From positions 1-64,000 of the forward strand of contig JAMXFF010000008.1 of the NCBI GenBank assembly GCA_025370845.1: a stretch of 64,000 bases of DNA. The letters are read 5' to 3'. Positions 8,820-16,769 of the stretch are shown in pieces (within the stretch, counting starts at the first letter, position 1; every line of letters starts with the position of its first letter). The stretch comes from Laspinema palackyanum D2a (GTDB lineage: Bacteria; Cyanobacteriota; Cyanobacteriia; Cyanobacteriales; Laspinemataceae). Under the pieces are notes generated by a model, which was given only the letters and a program-made list of their open reading frames with translations, was not told the DNA's origin and searched no databases. A program made the translations under genes and the position numbers.

Positions 8820-9203
8820 CTACATAACCCTGACTGGGTAAGCACGAATAGCTGAATCTACTGTCGCCATCATCAAATCGTTGTGTAAGGCTTGACAAAT
8901 TAGCATCCGATCAAATGGATCGCGATGCAAAGACGGCAGTTTAGCCAATTCAATTACGCTATTTTCATCAAGAGAAAGGCTGGAAATTTGATGGAGATCG
9001 CGTTTTTTGGGTAAATAAATTACAGGATGCTCTGGTAAAGGTAACTTGCCTAACTGGTATTTAACAATGGCTTCCCAAACTGAAACCACACTGAGATAAA
9101 CTTCATGGGTGGGATCGCGAATGGCATCACGAACCTGATCTGATAAGCGGGTGTCACCACTGATAAACCATAAAAAAATATGGGTATCCAGTAAAATTTT
9201 CAT
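8820..9203 (-). CDS. PIN-domain toxin (VapC family)
   Basis: This 127-aa protein has MKILLDTHIFLWFISGD with the first PIN Asp, SVVSVWEAIVKYQLGKL with the conserved Glu, and HRDPFDRMLICQAL with two further acidic residues, then MMATVDSAIRAY. This is the PIN subfamily usually paired with Phd/YefM antitoxins. It is expected to be an RNase toxin in the cytoplasm. Its ATG overlaps the stop of the antitoxin gene by 4 nt, indicating translational coupling. Confidence 0.88.
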   Translation of the reverse strand: MKILLDTHIFLWFISGDTRLSDQVRDAIRDPTHEVYLSVVSVWEAIVKYQLGKLPLPEHPVIYLPKKRDLHQISSLSLDENSVIELAKLPSLHRDPFDRMLICQALHNDLMMATVDSAIRAYPVRVM

Positions 9204-9436
9204 TTTCCCTCAAAGGCATTGATGATATCATCGGGCAAAGGAGCATCGAAATCATCGGGGACGACAAATTCTCCGTTACATAACCCATAGGGTCGCAATT
9301 GCTGACTCGGAGTAATGGGTCGAATTTCGGCGATCGCCTCATGCGATCGCACAATCACTAAAGTTTCACCCCCTTCGACTCGGCGCAAATATTCCAGTGG
9401 ATCCCGTTGAATTTCCTCAATCGTTACTCTAACCAT
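9200..9436 (-). CDS. Phd/YefM-type antitoxin
   Basis: The 78-aa protein (MVRVTIEEIQRDPLEYLRRV, then GGETLVIVRSHEAIAEIRPI) has the Phd/YefM fold: an N-terminal DNA-binding alpha/beta domain and a C-terminal acidic tail (DDFDAPLPDDIINAFEGK) suited to toxin binding. The ATG at 9436 is chosen over one at 9454 because GAGGTG sits 7 bases upstream. It precedes and overlaps the PIN toxin gene and probably autorepresses the pair. Confidence 0.85.
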   Translation of the reverse strand: MVRVTIEEIQRDPLEYLRRVEGGETLVIVRSHEAIAEIRPITPSQQLRPYGLCNGEFVVPDDFDAPLPDDIINAFEGK

Positions 9437-9905
9437 AAAAATACACCTCATCACGAAAGAATTTGCTACAAACTAGCCCCGAAACCTACAGCCTAGAAAC
9501 CTTCTGTCATAACCTCTGCCTCCTCACCCCAATCTTGCCCAGAAACCCGGTTTCGCGCCCTCCACTAAGCAGAGCTTGATCAACTAACATATAGCAGATT
9601 TCAGAATTTCAGGAGGTGGGTTCTCTAAATCTGCGTAAGTCTTCTGATTGAGTTGCACCAGTGGGAAATCGTCCATGATGTCTCGCGCCGGGATGGGGAT
9701 TAGGGCCGGTTGCGGCTTTGATGGGGAGGAGGCTTTGTCTAATCGCCCCGATGGATTTACAATTGTAGAGCCACAAGAACAGCGGAAGCACCTGGGATTC
9801 CGATTTCTGGGAGTCGCCGGGACAACTCCGGCAGTGAATCCACAAGTTGGCTGTCACTCACTGTCATCAAACCTGCCATCCCATCATTCTCTAGGAGGAG
9901 TGTCA
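9437..9905. other. Non-coding stretch with repeat and toxin-gene debris
   Basis: It contains a family C unit (9490-9554), a roughly 30-base stretch (9564-9596) similar to part of the PIN toxin gene at 7822-7855, and an open but start-less minus-strand frame. TAGGAGGAG at the right end is the ribosome site of the next gene. Confidence 0.45.
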
Positions 9906-10253
9906 ATGTCTACAAAGATAACGGAAATTCTCGGTCCGGATGGTGAAAAAATCTATATTCAATATGACGATGAAGATTCGGACGAACTGCAAGCGGTCGG
10001 TTATATTGATGATATTAAAGAACGAACGGAAAAGTTAAAAACGTTGATGGTGAGTACGGTTCAGGGTTATTCCCAGATTGTCCTTGATGCGGTTAAACAA
10101 GGCATGAGTCACCCGGCACCGAGTAAAGTTACTTTGGAATTTGGGTTGCAGGCGGGTGGGGAAACGGGAGTCCCCTTTGTGACGAAGGGATCGGCCCAGG
10201 CTAATGTCAAAGTTACCATTGAGTGGGAACTCAACGGAATCAAAACACCATAA
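9906..10253 (+). CDS. Trypsin-co-occurring domain 1 (Trypco1/CU044_2847-like) protein
   Basis: The 115-aa protein starts at ATG 9906 behind TAGGAGGAG. It has an N-terminal strand-rich part (ILGPDGEKIYIQYDDED), a helical middle (DDIKERTEKLKTLMVSTVQG) and a conserved C-terminal block (SKVTLEFGLQAGGETGVPF with QANVKVTIEWEL). This pattern is that of the Trypco1 family, small proteins found beside trypsin-NTPase fusions in predicted biological conflict systems. Only 21 bases separate it from the trypsin-NACHT-HEAT gene, so they are surely cotranscribed. Its activity is unknown; it may be a substrate, adaptor or inhibitor of the protease. Confidence 0.75.
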   Translation: MSTKITEILGPDGEKIYIQYDDEDSDELQAVGYIDDIKERTEKLKTLMVSTVQGYSQIVLDAVKQGMSHPAPSKVTLEFGLQAGGETGVPFVTKGSAQANVKVTIEWELNGIKTP

Positions 10254-10274
10254 ACCTGAGTGGGAGGAATGGGG

Positions 10275-13200
10275 ATGAACGGGTGTGGGATTGATGAAAT
10301 TCGCTCATCGATGGTGAAAGTCTTTGATGGGGAAAAACAGACTCTTGTGGGGTCCGGATTTATGATTCGGGCTGATGGCTATTTCATCACCTGTCACCAT
10401 GTTATCTATCTTTTAAACACTGTAGAAGTCGAATATCAGGACAAGAAATATCCGGCGCAGTGGTGTGAGGAATTGTCGAATCCGGAGGTAGATATTGCGA
10501 TTCTCAAAATCGAGGTGGAAAATGCCCAAGCGGTGACGCTGATCAATCCGGCTAATTTATCAACTGGGGTGACGGTTTATGGATTTCCGAACTCCCAACA
10601 GCGAAACTTTCGGGAGGGGTTTGATGTTTCCGCCTCGGATATCCGGCAGAGTGCTCCGTTGAATACAGTTTCTACCTATCCCACTCTCAAGCTGGATTGT
10701 AACAATCCTTGGAATGTTCTCCCCAAAGAGGAATCGAGTTTTTTATCCCATCGACTGAATGCTAAAGTAGAGCGGGGAACCAGTGGGGGTCCGGTTTTTT
10801 CTGCGGAATTGGGCGGCGTCGTGGGGGTGATTCAGTGCAGTAAAAGCGATGAAAGTTATGTGATTCGCTGGGATAATATTACGGCCCAATTAGAGGCCCT
10901 GGGACTAGAACCGCGTCACAATGCAATTCGTCAGTTTCTGGAGGCGATCGAAACTCAATTCCAGAATCTGCGGGTGTTTCACACTCAGCAACCGATTGTT
11001 TTAAAAGACCAATATATCCCGATTGAGGTCACCCTGGAACGACGCTATCGCCATCAGGTGGAAACGACTTGGGGATATGCGGAATCGGAGGAGGAACAGA
11101 AACGCGCCTATGCTCTCAAAGGCATGGAGGAAGAATCGCGACGAGTGCAAGTGCCTTGGGAAGAGGCGAAAACGAAACATCAGCGGATGATAGTTTTGGC
11201 CGATCCGGGAATGGGAAAATCGACGTTATTAAAAATGGAAGCAGTCTCCCAAGCGCGACAGGAACGGCAGAAACTCAGCGAACCCCAGGGGATTGATCGG
11301 GTGGTGTTTCCCTTATTTTTGCGCTTGTCGAAATTGCAGGACATTGATGCAGAAATCATTGATGCAATTCCCCAGTTAATTGAGCAAGACTATCGCAAAC
11401 ATTGGCGAGATATTGAACCCTTTTTACGGAAAAAGTTGGAGTTGGGTCAGTGCTTGTTGCTGTTAGATGGATTGGATGAAGTACCAATGGAGTCTCGCAA
11501 TTGCTTACGGGAGAAGTTAGACCGCTTTGCTCGGTCGTATCCCTGCCCTCTGATTGTCACCTCGCGGATTGTCGGATATAGCGGGGGATTTGTAGCAGAT
11601 GCCAAAGAGGTGGAAATTGTCCCGTTTAATCCAGAGCAATTGCAACGGTATATTCAAACGTGGTTTGTGAATGCAGCGGAATCTATTCAGGATGAAATGG
11701 TTTCTGCCAGTCGTTTGATTGAAGAGTTGAAACGCAAACCGCAAATTCAGGGGTTAGCTCAAAATCCCCTGTTATTGTCATTAATTTGTAGTCTCTATCA
11801 AGCAAAAAAACTAACTTTCACAACGCGGCGCGTTCAACTGTATGAACAAGCCGTGGAATGTATGCTAAAGGAATGGCGCGGGAACCGAAAGCTACAATTA
11901 GAGGGAAAAATTGAGGCAAAATTGTTTTTTTTAGAAACCTTAGCCTATGGGTTTAGCTGCCAAGGGCAAGAGATTTTTACTCGCCGTGAACTGTACGATG
12001 CGATCAAGCAAGGGAAGAACGCTGACAGCGATCTCCAAAAGTATTCGACGGAGGAATTAATGGCGGAACTGTCTGAGGAAGATGGCATTATCCAAAAGTT
12101 AACCCCTGACAGCAAAAACTATCTGTTTCTACATCGGACGTTTCAGGAATATTTCAGCGCTGCCTATTTAAACCGAGTTATGGCAAGAGATCCACAGCAG
12201 GGAATGGCGTTAGTTAGAGCGCATTTTTGGGACTATGACTGGCACGAAACCGTAACCTTGCTGGCGGGATTGCTCAAAAATCCGATTCCACTTTTGGAAG
12301 AGATAACCCAGGAAAAGGATGATATTTTTGGGAGTCTGTTGCTGTTAGCAGGTCGATGTTTGGCGGAATGCCAGAACCTTTCTCATCCAGTGAGTGAAGA
12401 CATCTGCGATCGGCTGTATCAATTGTGGCATCGTTATCCCCGTCTCAATTTTATCTCCTCAACCGTGGTTACACTGGGCCAAAATAATTTGCAGATGTCC
12501 CAGAAGTTGCAAAATGCCTGCATCTCCAACGCTAACTCAGAGGTCAGAAGCTATGCGGCAGAGGCGTTGGGGAAGGTTGGCACCCCAGAACCCATACCAG
12601 CATTAATCGCCGCCCTTGGCGACTCCGCCTGGTCTGTCAGATATGATGCGGCAGAGGCGTTGGGGAAGGTTGGCACCCCAGAAGTCCTACCTGCCTTAAT
12701 TGCCGCCCTCGGCGACTCCACCTGGGATGTCAGAAGGAAGGTGGCAGAGGCTTTGAGGAAGATTGACACCCCAGAAGCCATACCGGCATTAATTGCTGCC
12801 CTGCGCGACTCCAACTCGGAAGTTAGAATCTATGCGGCAGTGGCGTTGGGGAAGATTGGCATCCCAGAAGCTGTACCCGCATTAATCGCCGCCCTGCGCG
12901 ACTCTACCTCGGAGGTCGTATGGAATGCGACAGAGGCGTTGGGGAAGATTGTGACCCCAGAAGCCGTATCCGCTTTAATCGCCGCCCTGCGCAACTCCGG
13001 CTCGGAGGTCAGATATTATTCGGCAGTGGCGTTGAGGAAGATTGGTATCCCAGAAGCGGTAACCGCCTTAATCGCCGCCCTGCGCGACTCTAACTCGGAA
13101 GTTAGATATTATGCGGCAGATGCGTTGGGGTATATTGGCACTCCAGAAGCCGTACCCGCATTAATCGCCGCCCTGCGCGACTCCAACTCGGGTGTCAGAA

Positions 13201-13958
13201 TGTATGCGGCAGATGCGTTAGGGTACATTGGCACCCCAGAAGCTGTAACCGCTTTAATGGCTGACCTCCGCCACTCCCACCCGGAGGTCAGATATTATGC
13301 GGCAGTCGCGTTGGGACACATTGATACCCCAGAAGCCATACCGGCATTAATTGAGGCCCTCCGTGACTCCAACTCCGATGTCAGAAGGAATGCAGCAGTG
13401 GCGTTAGGGAAGATTAGCAGCCCAGAAGCAGTACCCGCATTATTTGAGGCCCTGAAAGACTCCAACTCGGATGTCAGAAGGAATGCAGCAGTGGCGTTGA
13501 GGAAGATTGGCACCCCAGAAGCCGTAGCAGCATTAATCCCCTTCCTCCGGGACTCCAACTGGTCTGTCAGAAAGAATGCGGCAGATGCGTTGGTGAACAT
13601 TGGTATCCCACAAGCAGTAACAGCCTTACTCGCCGCCCTGCGCGACTCCAACTGGGATGTCAGAAGGAACGCGGCAGATGCGTTGGGGAAGATTGACACA
13701 CTAGAAGCTGTAACCGCTTTAATTGAGGCCCTCCACGACTCCCACTGGTTGGTCAGAAAGAATGCTGCAGTAGCGTTGGGGAAGATTGGCACCTTAGACA
13801 CTTTAAAACAAATTATTAGTTCTCCCCTTATCGACGTTTATCAGGCGGAGATATTTGAGTTAGTTAGGATACTGGTCATTCGATATTACAAGGAAAAAGT
13901 ACCGTTTATTCCTCTGTATCCGGAAGTGATTTTGTTGGTAAGATCAAAGGACTTTTAA
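10275..13958 (+). CDS. Trypsin-like protease / NACHT NTPase / HEAT-repeat protein
   Basis: The 1227-aa protein has three modules. Residues 1-220 are a trypsin-like serine protease with the full triad: His42 in TCHHV, Asp73 in VDIAIL and Ser170 in GTSGGPVF. Residues about 280-640 are a NACHT-type STAND NTPase with Walker A DPGMGKST (Lys315) and Walker B LLLLDGLDEVP near 390-402. Residues about 750-1190 are about 14 HEAT-like repeats of 31 aa. STAND proteins sense ligands through such repeats and oligomerise with NTP, so an inducible protease for defence or programmed death is inferred. ATG 10275 is preferred: GGAGGA lies 6 bases upstream, while the earlier GTG 10260 and ATG 10269 abut or precede that site. 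Confidence 0.88.
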   Translation: MNGCGIDEIRSSMVKVFDGEKQTLVGSGFMIRADGYFITCHHVIYLLNTVEVEYQDKKYPAQWCEELSNPEVDIAILKIEVENAQAVTLINPANLSTGVTVYGFPNSQQRNFREGFDVSASDIRQSAPLNTVSTYPTLKLDCNNPWNVLPKEESSFLSHRLNAKVERGTSGGPVFSAELGGVVGVIQCSKSDESYVIRWDNITAQLEALGLEPRHNAIRQFLEAIETQFQNLRVFHTQQPIVLKDQYIPIEVTLERRYRHQVETTWGYAESEEEQKRAYALKGMEEESRRVQVPWEEAKTKHQRMIVLADPGMGKSTLLKMEAVSQARQERQKLSEPQGIDRVVFPLFLRLSKLQDIDAEIIDAIPQLIEQDYRKHWRDIEPFLRKKLELGQCLLLLDGLDEVPMESRNCLREKLDRFARSYPCPLIVTSRIVGYSGGFVADAKEVEIVPFNPEQLQRYIQTWFVNAAESIQDEMVSASRLIEELKRKPQIQGLAQNPLLLSLICSLYQAKKLTFTTRRVQLYEQAVECMLKEWRGNRKLQLEGKIEAKLFFLETLAYGFSCQGQEIFTRRELYDAIKQGKNADSDLQKYSTEELMAELSEEDGIIQKLTPDSKNYLFLHRTFQEYFSAAYLNRVMARDPQQGMALVRAHFWDYDWHETVTLLAGLLKNPIPLLEEITQEKDDIFGSLLLLAGRCLAECQNLSHPVSEDICDRLYQLWHRYPRLNFISSTVVTLGQNNLQMSQKLQNACISNANSEVRSYAAEALGKVGTPEPIPALIAALGDSAWSVRYDAAEALGKVGTPEVLPALIAALGDSTWDVRRKVAEALRKIDTPEAIPALIAALRDSNSEVRIYAAVALGKIGIPEAVPALIAALRDSTSEVVWNATEALGKIVTPEAVSALIAALRNSGSEVRYYSAVALRKIGIPEAVTALIAALRDSNSEVRYYAADALGYIGTPEAVPALIAALRDSNSGVRMYAADALGYIGTPEAVTALMADLRHSHPEVRYYAAVALGHIDTPEAIPALIEALRDSNSDVRRNAAVALGKISSPEAVPALFEALKDSNSDVRRNAAVALRKIGTPEAVAALIPFLRDSNWSVRKNAADALVNIGIPQAVTALLAALRDSNWDVRRNAADALGKIDTLEAVTALIEALHDSHWLVRKNAAVALGKIGTLDTLKQIISSPLIDVYQAEIFELVRILVIRYYKEKVPFIPLYPEVILLVRSKDF
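12530..13800 (+). repeat. 93-bp tandem DNA repeats coding the HEAT array
   Basis: About 14 in-frame units of 93 bp, each with GCGGCAGWKGCGTTGGGGAA, a proline codon in CCAGAAGC, and GCCCTGCGCGACTCC. Neighbouring units share long identical stretches, pointing to recent duplication or gene conversion. Confidence 0.9.
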
Positions 13959-14127
13959 AATACAATTGCTCGGTAAATTGAGAGAGTTTGGTATAATTTA
14001 ACGGGTGAGTGATGGGGTTTTATTATGAATATCATAAGGCAGGTTTCGTCTGTAGAACCCCACCCTTTACTAACGGAACGCTTGCCGGGTGTGGGTTTTT
14101 GCAGACCTATCACAACCGGATTCCGGA

Positions 14128-14520
14128 TCACGGTATTCCCAAGAAAGCTCGGAGAGCAGTTTTATATTTATTCGGCAATCGTCGGGAAACCAAACCCCCT
14201 TGCTGGATCTGTTTTAGAACAACTGCCGAACAGGAGCCTTTGGGAATAGGGCTATCCGGAGTAATCAATTGAGCGAGTTGAGTCGCATTCATCTCCCGGG
14301 CAAATCGATAAGCTATTACCGATTTGCGACTTATAAAGCTCGGTACACCGGGACCGGGTTCGAGAATACAGGCATCTTCAGAACTCGCTCTGTAGCTGGT
14401 GACGTTAACGAAGAGATAGCTGATTTCAGAAGTTTGGGCAATGGCAATATAGAGATGCTGACCATTGGGAGGGGTATCCAGCAAAAAAGCATCTCCCAAA
14501 TTAATGGTGATGCTAGACAT
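14128..14520 (-). CDS. Candidate toxin partner of a Panacea antitoxin
   Basis: I do not recognise the family of this 130-aa protein. It starts MSSITINLGDAFLLDTPPNG, continues HLYIAIAQTS and LFVNVTSYRASSEDACILEP, and has a later helical half (ATQLAQLITP, LKQIQQGGLVSRRLPNKY). The strand-rich first 80 residues recall small beta-barrel toxins of the PemK/MazF sort, but this is only an impression. It begins inside the end of the Panacea antitoxin gene (8-nt overlap) and follows it in transcription order, the arrangement of PanAT pairs whose toxins are highly varied. I infer a toxin. Confidence 0.6.
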   Translation of the reverse strand: MSSITINLGDAFLLDTPPNGQHLYIAIAQTSEISYLFVNVTSYRASSEDACILEPGPGVPSFISRKSVIAYRFAREMNATQLAQLITPDSPIPKGSCSAVVLKQIQQGGLVSRRLPNKYKTALRAFLGIP

Positions 14521-15070
14521 TTAAAATTTTATCTAAATAGGCTTCCCGGATGGCTTCTTGCTGAATTTCGGTGATTTCTTCGTTGCTCTTACCCAGATTT
14601 TTCAGAATCTCTTCGACGGGGATGGGAATGGCTGAACCGTGAGGGTCTTGCCATTCTGGAAGATCATGAGTCCACTCAGCAACCCGAAAAGGCTCAAGCT
14701 CTCCAAACTGTTTATAAACCTCTTGCAGGATATCCTCTTCCTCTGCACAAAGTTCTCCATTGCCGGGGTCTTTCAAAAGCTCAACCCCATAATCTTGGGG
14801 AGAAGAAATAAACTCGGACCAGATAGGTAAGGCATTGTCAATAGGCTTTCCTTCAATCAGGTCATAAACTCTACTGAGAACCGGACCATAATCTATAGAG
14901 ACATAATTATCACCCGTAATCGGGTAATCCATCCGTTCCAATGCCAGACGGTCCGCTCTATAAAGCATCTTAACTAAGCCTAAGTATTTCATCGGCTTTC
15001 TGTGCAGTTTTAAGAGTACCGCTGCGGCTTCAACCGCTTTTTTTGGATGGAACGGAAATTGGATTGGCAT
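14513..15070 (-). CDS. Panacea (DUF4065, SocA/GepA-like) antitoxin
   Basis: The protein (185 aa from ATG 15070) matches the Panacea domain: PKKAVEAAAVLLKLHRKPMK, then LGLVKMLYRADRLALERMDYPITGDNY and IDYGPVLSRVYDLI. These hyperpromiscuous antitoxin domains neutralise many unrelated toxins. A start at ATG 15103 would add 11 residues; GGAACC ahead of 15070 favours the shorter form. The C-terminal 60 residues after the domain (EPFRVAEWTHDLPEW, ILKNLGKSNEEITEI) may set toxin specificity. It sits end-to-end with the trypsin-NACHT-HEAT operon. Confidence 0.8.
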   Translation of the reverse strand: MPIQFPFHPKKAVEAAAVLLKLHRKPMKYLGLVKMLYRADRLALERMDYPITGDNYVSIDYGPVLSRVYDLIEGKPIDNALPIWSEFISSPQDYGVELLKDPGNGELCAEEEDILQEVYKQFGELEPFRVAEWTHDLPEWQDPHGSAIPIPVEEILKNLGKSNEEITEIQQEAIREAYLDKILNV

Positions 15071-15122
15071 CAGGGTTCCAGATGAGTGCTTTGCAATATT
15101 CATATTGTTTTAGCCTTGACTT

Positions 15123-15322
15123 ATGGTACTTTGCCCAGGGGAGGGGACCGGAGACAGTTTTTGGTTACCCTCAACGTGGGGACCCCACCCTAACCCTCCC
15201 CTTGCCAAGGGGAGGGGACCGGAGGTGGATTTGGCTTTATTCGAGTATCAAAACTCCATTGTATCTCTTAGCCTGCGAAGGCAGGCTTTGTCCGTATAGC
15301 CCCAGGCTTGACGCTGCGGGGT
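15123..15322. repeat. Composite intergenic repeats (GGGACCGGAG tract and family D)
   Basis: GGGGAGGGGACCGGAG occurs twice (about 15138 and 15210). The family D unit (GGCTTTGTCCGTATAGCC with flanking hairpins) fills 15270-15322 and recurs at 46971-47025. Confidence 0.65.
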
Positions 15323-15327
15323 AGTTT

Positions 15328-16512
15328 TCAAAACTCTTGATTTTCTTCTTCCTCAAAATCCTGGTACAACTGTTCTAAATTTTGATGTTCAAACCGTCGA
15401 GAAACGCGCCGATATTTTTTAGATTCTAACTTCGGCTCATTTTGTTCGGTTCCTTTCCCTTTACTTTTAACTTTCATGATGGATTCGGGATTGCTTTGTT
15501 GGGAGAGGAAATCTTCATAAATAATCGCCTCTTCCAGAAATTCTAAATAATCGTCATACCGTTCCCAATCTCCACTGACGACGCAGTTGGGTTCATCCCG
15601 GTGTAAGCAGTCGCTAAACTGACAGGTTCCCTCTTGTAGGCGTTGGCGCGCTTCGGGGAAGTATTCGGCTAATTCTCGCGGGGGAAAGTCGAGGTTGGGT
15701 TGATTGAATCCGGGGGAATCTGCTAGGAGTCCTCCGGTGGGGAGGTCAAATAATTCCACATGGCGGGTGGTGTGGCGTCCGCGTCCGAGTTTGCCGGAAA
15801 CATCGCCGACTCGCAGGGTGGCGAAGGGGATGAGTTGGTTAATTAAGCTGGATTTGCCGACTCCGGAGGGTCCGGAAATTAAGGTGATTTTATCTTTGAG
15901 CCGATCGCGCACGGCATTGATACCCACTCCGGTTTCTACACTAATAAATAAAGGTTGATATCCCCAATTTTCTAACCGTTCTTGCCACTCAATTCGCTCT
16001 TGTTCTGAGACTAAATCCGTTTTATTTAAACATAATAAAACCGATAATCCAGTGGATTCGGCTTTAACCAGGAAGCGGGTGAGTTGATGGGGGTCGAGGG
16101 TGGGTTCTTCAATGGCAAAGACGAGCAGCACTTGGTTGGCATTGGCGATCGCCGGACGATCCAGTTCCGTTTGCCGGGGGAAGACTTCGGCGACTGCACC
16201 TCTGCCGCCTTCCCAGTCTGGTTCTTCTATGACGACGCGATCGCCTACCATCACCTGCTGCCCGATTTTTTTCAAGCGCGATCGCCGGGTACAAAGCAGA
16301 GTGGATGCCGTAGCAACTGCGCGATCCAACTGTACCCGATAATAATTCGCCTGGACTGCCACAACCGTCCCGATAATCCGAGATTCCGACTCATCCAGAG
16401 TCACCGGCGAGTGCAACTCCGGGCGATCGCCTGGGGGGGACATATTCCCGCAGTCGGGACTCCCTCCCCTTGTTCCCATTAGGGTCTCTGCTTCATCCTT
16501 GCCGGTACTCAT
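15328..16512 (-). CDS. rsgA: Ribosome small-subunit-dependent GTPase A
   Basis: The 394-aa protein has an N-terminal OB-fold (IGTVVAVQANYYRVQL), a circularly permuted GTPase in the order G4 LNKTDL, G1 GPSGVGKSS (about 214-221), G3 DSPGF, and a zinc finger (CQFSDCLHRDEPNC). RsgA aids late 30S subunit maturation. The C-terminal charged tail of about 60 residues (EQNEPKLESKKYRRV) is longer than in enteric bacteria. Its ATG overlaps the stop of the TusA-like gene by 4 nt, so it is the last gene of the dnaK cluster. Confidence 0.93.
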   Translation of the reverse strand: MSTGKDEAETLMGTRGGSPDCGNMSPPGDRPELHSPVTLDESESRIIGTVVAVQANYYRVQLDRAVATASTLLCTRRSRLKKIGQQVMVGDRVVIEEPDWEGGRGAVAEVFPRQTELDRPAIANANQVLLVFAIEEPTLDPHQLTRFLVKAESTGLSVLLCLNKTDLVSEQERIEWQERLENWGYQPLFISVETGVGINAVRDRLKDKITLISGPSGVGKSSLINQLIPFATLRVGDVSGKLGRGRHTTRHVELFDLPTGGLLADSPGFNQPNLDFPPRELAEYFPEARQRLQEGTCQFSDCLHRDEPNCVVSGDWERYDDYLEFLEEAIIYEDFLSQQSNPESIMKVKSKGKGTEQNEPKLESKKYRRVSRRFEHQNLEQLYQDFEEEENQEF

Positions 16513-16769
16513 GCAGATTTATCCGCACGTCGAACTTGTAGGGCAAAAAACCCCCCTCGGTCCTCAATCAGTTCCATGATATGTCCATCCATCACCAGAC
16601 TATCGGGAACCTGTTCGATGGGTTCTCCCGGGTCCAGCCAGACTTCTAGCACTTCTCCGGGATTCATTTTATCCAAGCGCAGTTTAGTCCGCACGAAATT
16701 CATCGGACAAGGAGTTCCGCGCAGATCCAGAGTCGGGTAATCGGATTCAGAGGTTAAATTTTGGGTCAC
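16509..16769 (-). CDS. TusA/SirA-family sulfur carrier-like protein
   Basis: The 86-aa protein contains the family core [20 protein letters not shown] with the Cys-Pro motif at the end of the first strand, and a second half [19 protein letters not shown]. TusA-like proteins relay persulfide sulfur on that Cys, for tRNA thiolation or other acceptors. It overlaps dnaJ upstream and rsgA downstream by 4 nt each, so the three are translationally coupled. The specific sulfur acceptor is unknown. Confidence 0.85.
   Translation of the reverse strand: MTQNLTSESDYPTLDLRGTPCPMNFVRTKLRLDKMNPGEVLEVWLDPGEPIEQVPDSLVMDGHIMELIEDRGGFFALQVRRADKSA

Noticed and set aside
9601..9860. Minus-strand open frame with CFRCSCGSTIVNPSGR and ARDIMDDFPLVQLNQ
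   Set aside because: It reads plausibly for about 88 codons with a possible zinc motif but has no start before its last 30 codons and no family I know. It may be gene debris, but support is too thin to list as a gene.
13295..13801. A 168-codon open frame opposite the HEAT repeats
   Set aside because: It is a periodic antisense shadow of the 93-bp repeats; the sense strand has clear HEAT structure.
14009..14272. Small plus-strand frame after the NACHT-HEAT gene
   Set aside because: It overlaps the candidate toxin gene on the minus strand and its composition is not protein-like.
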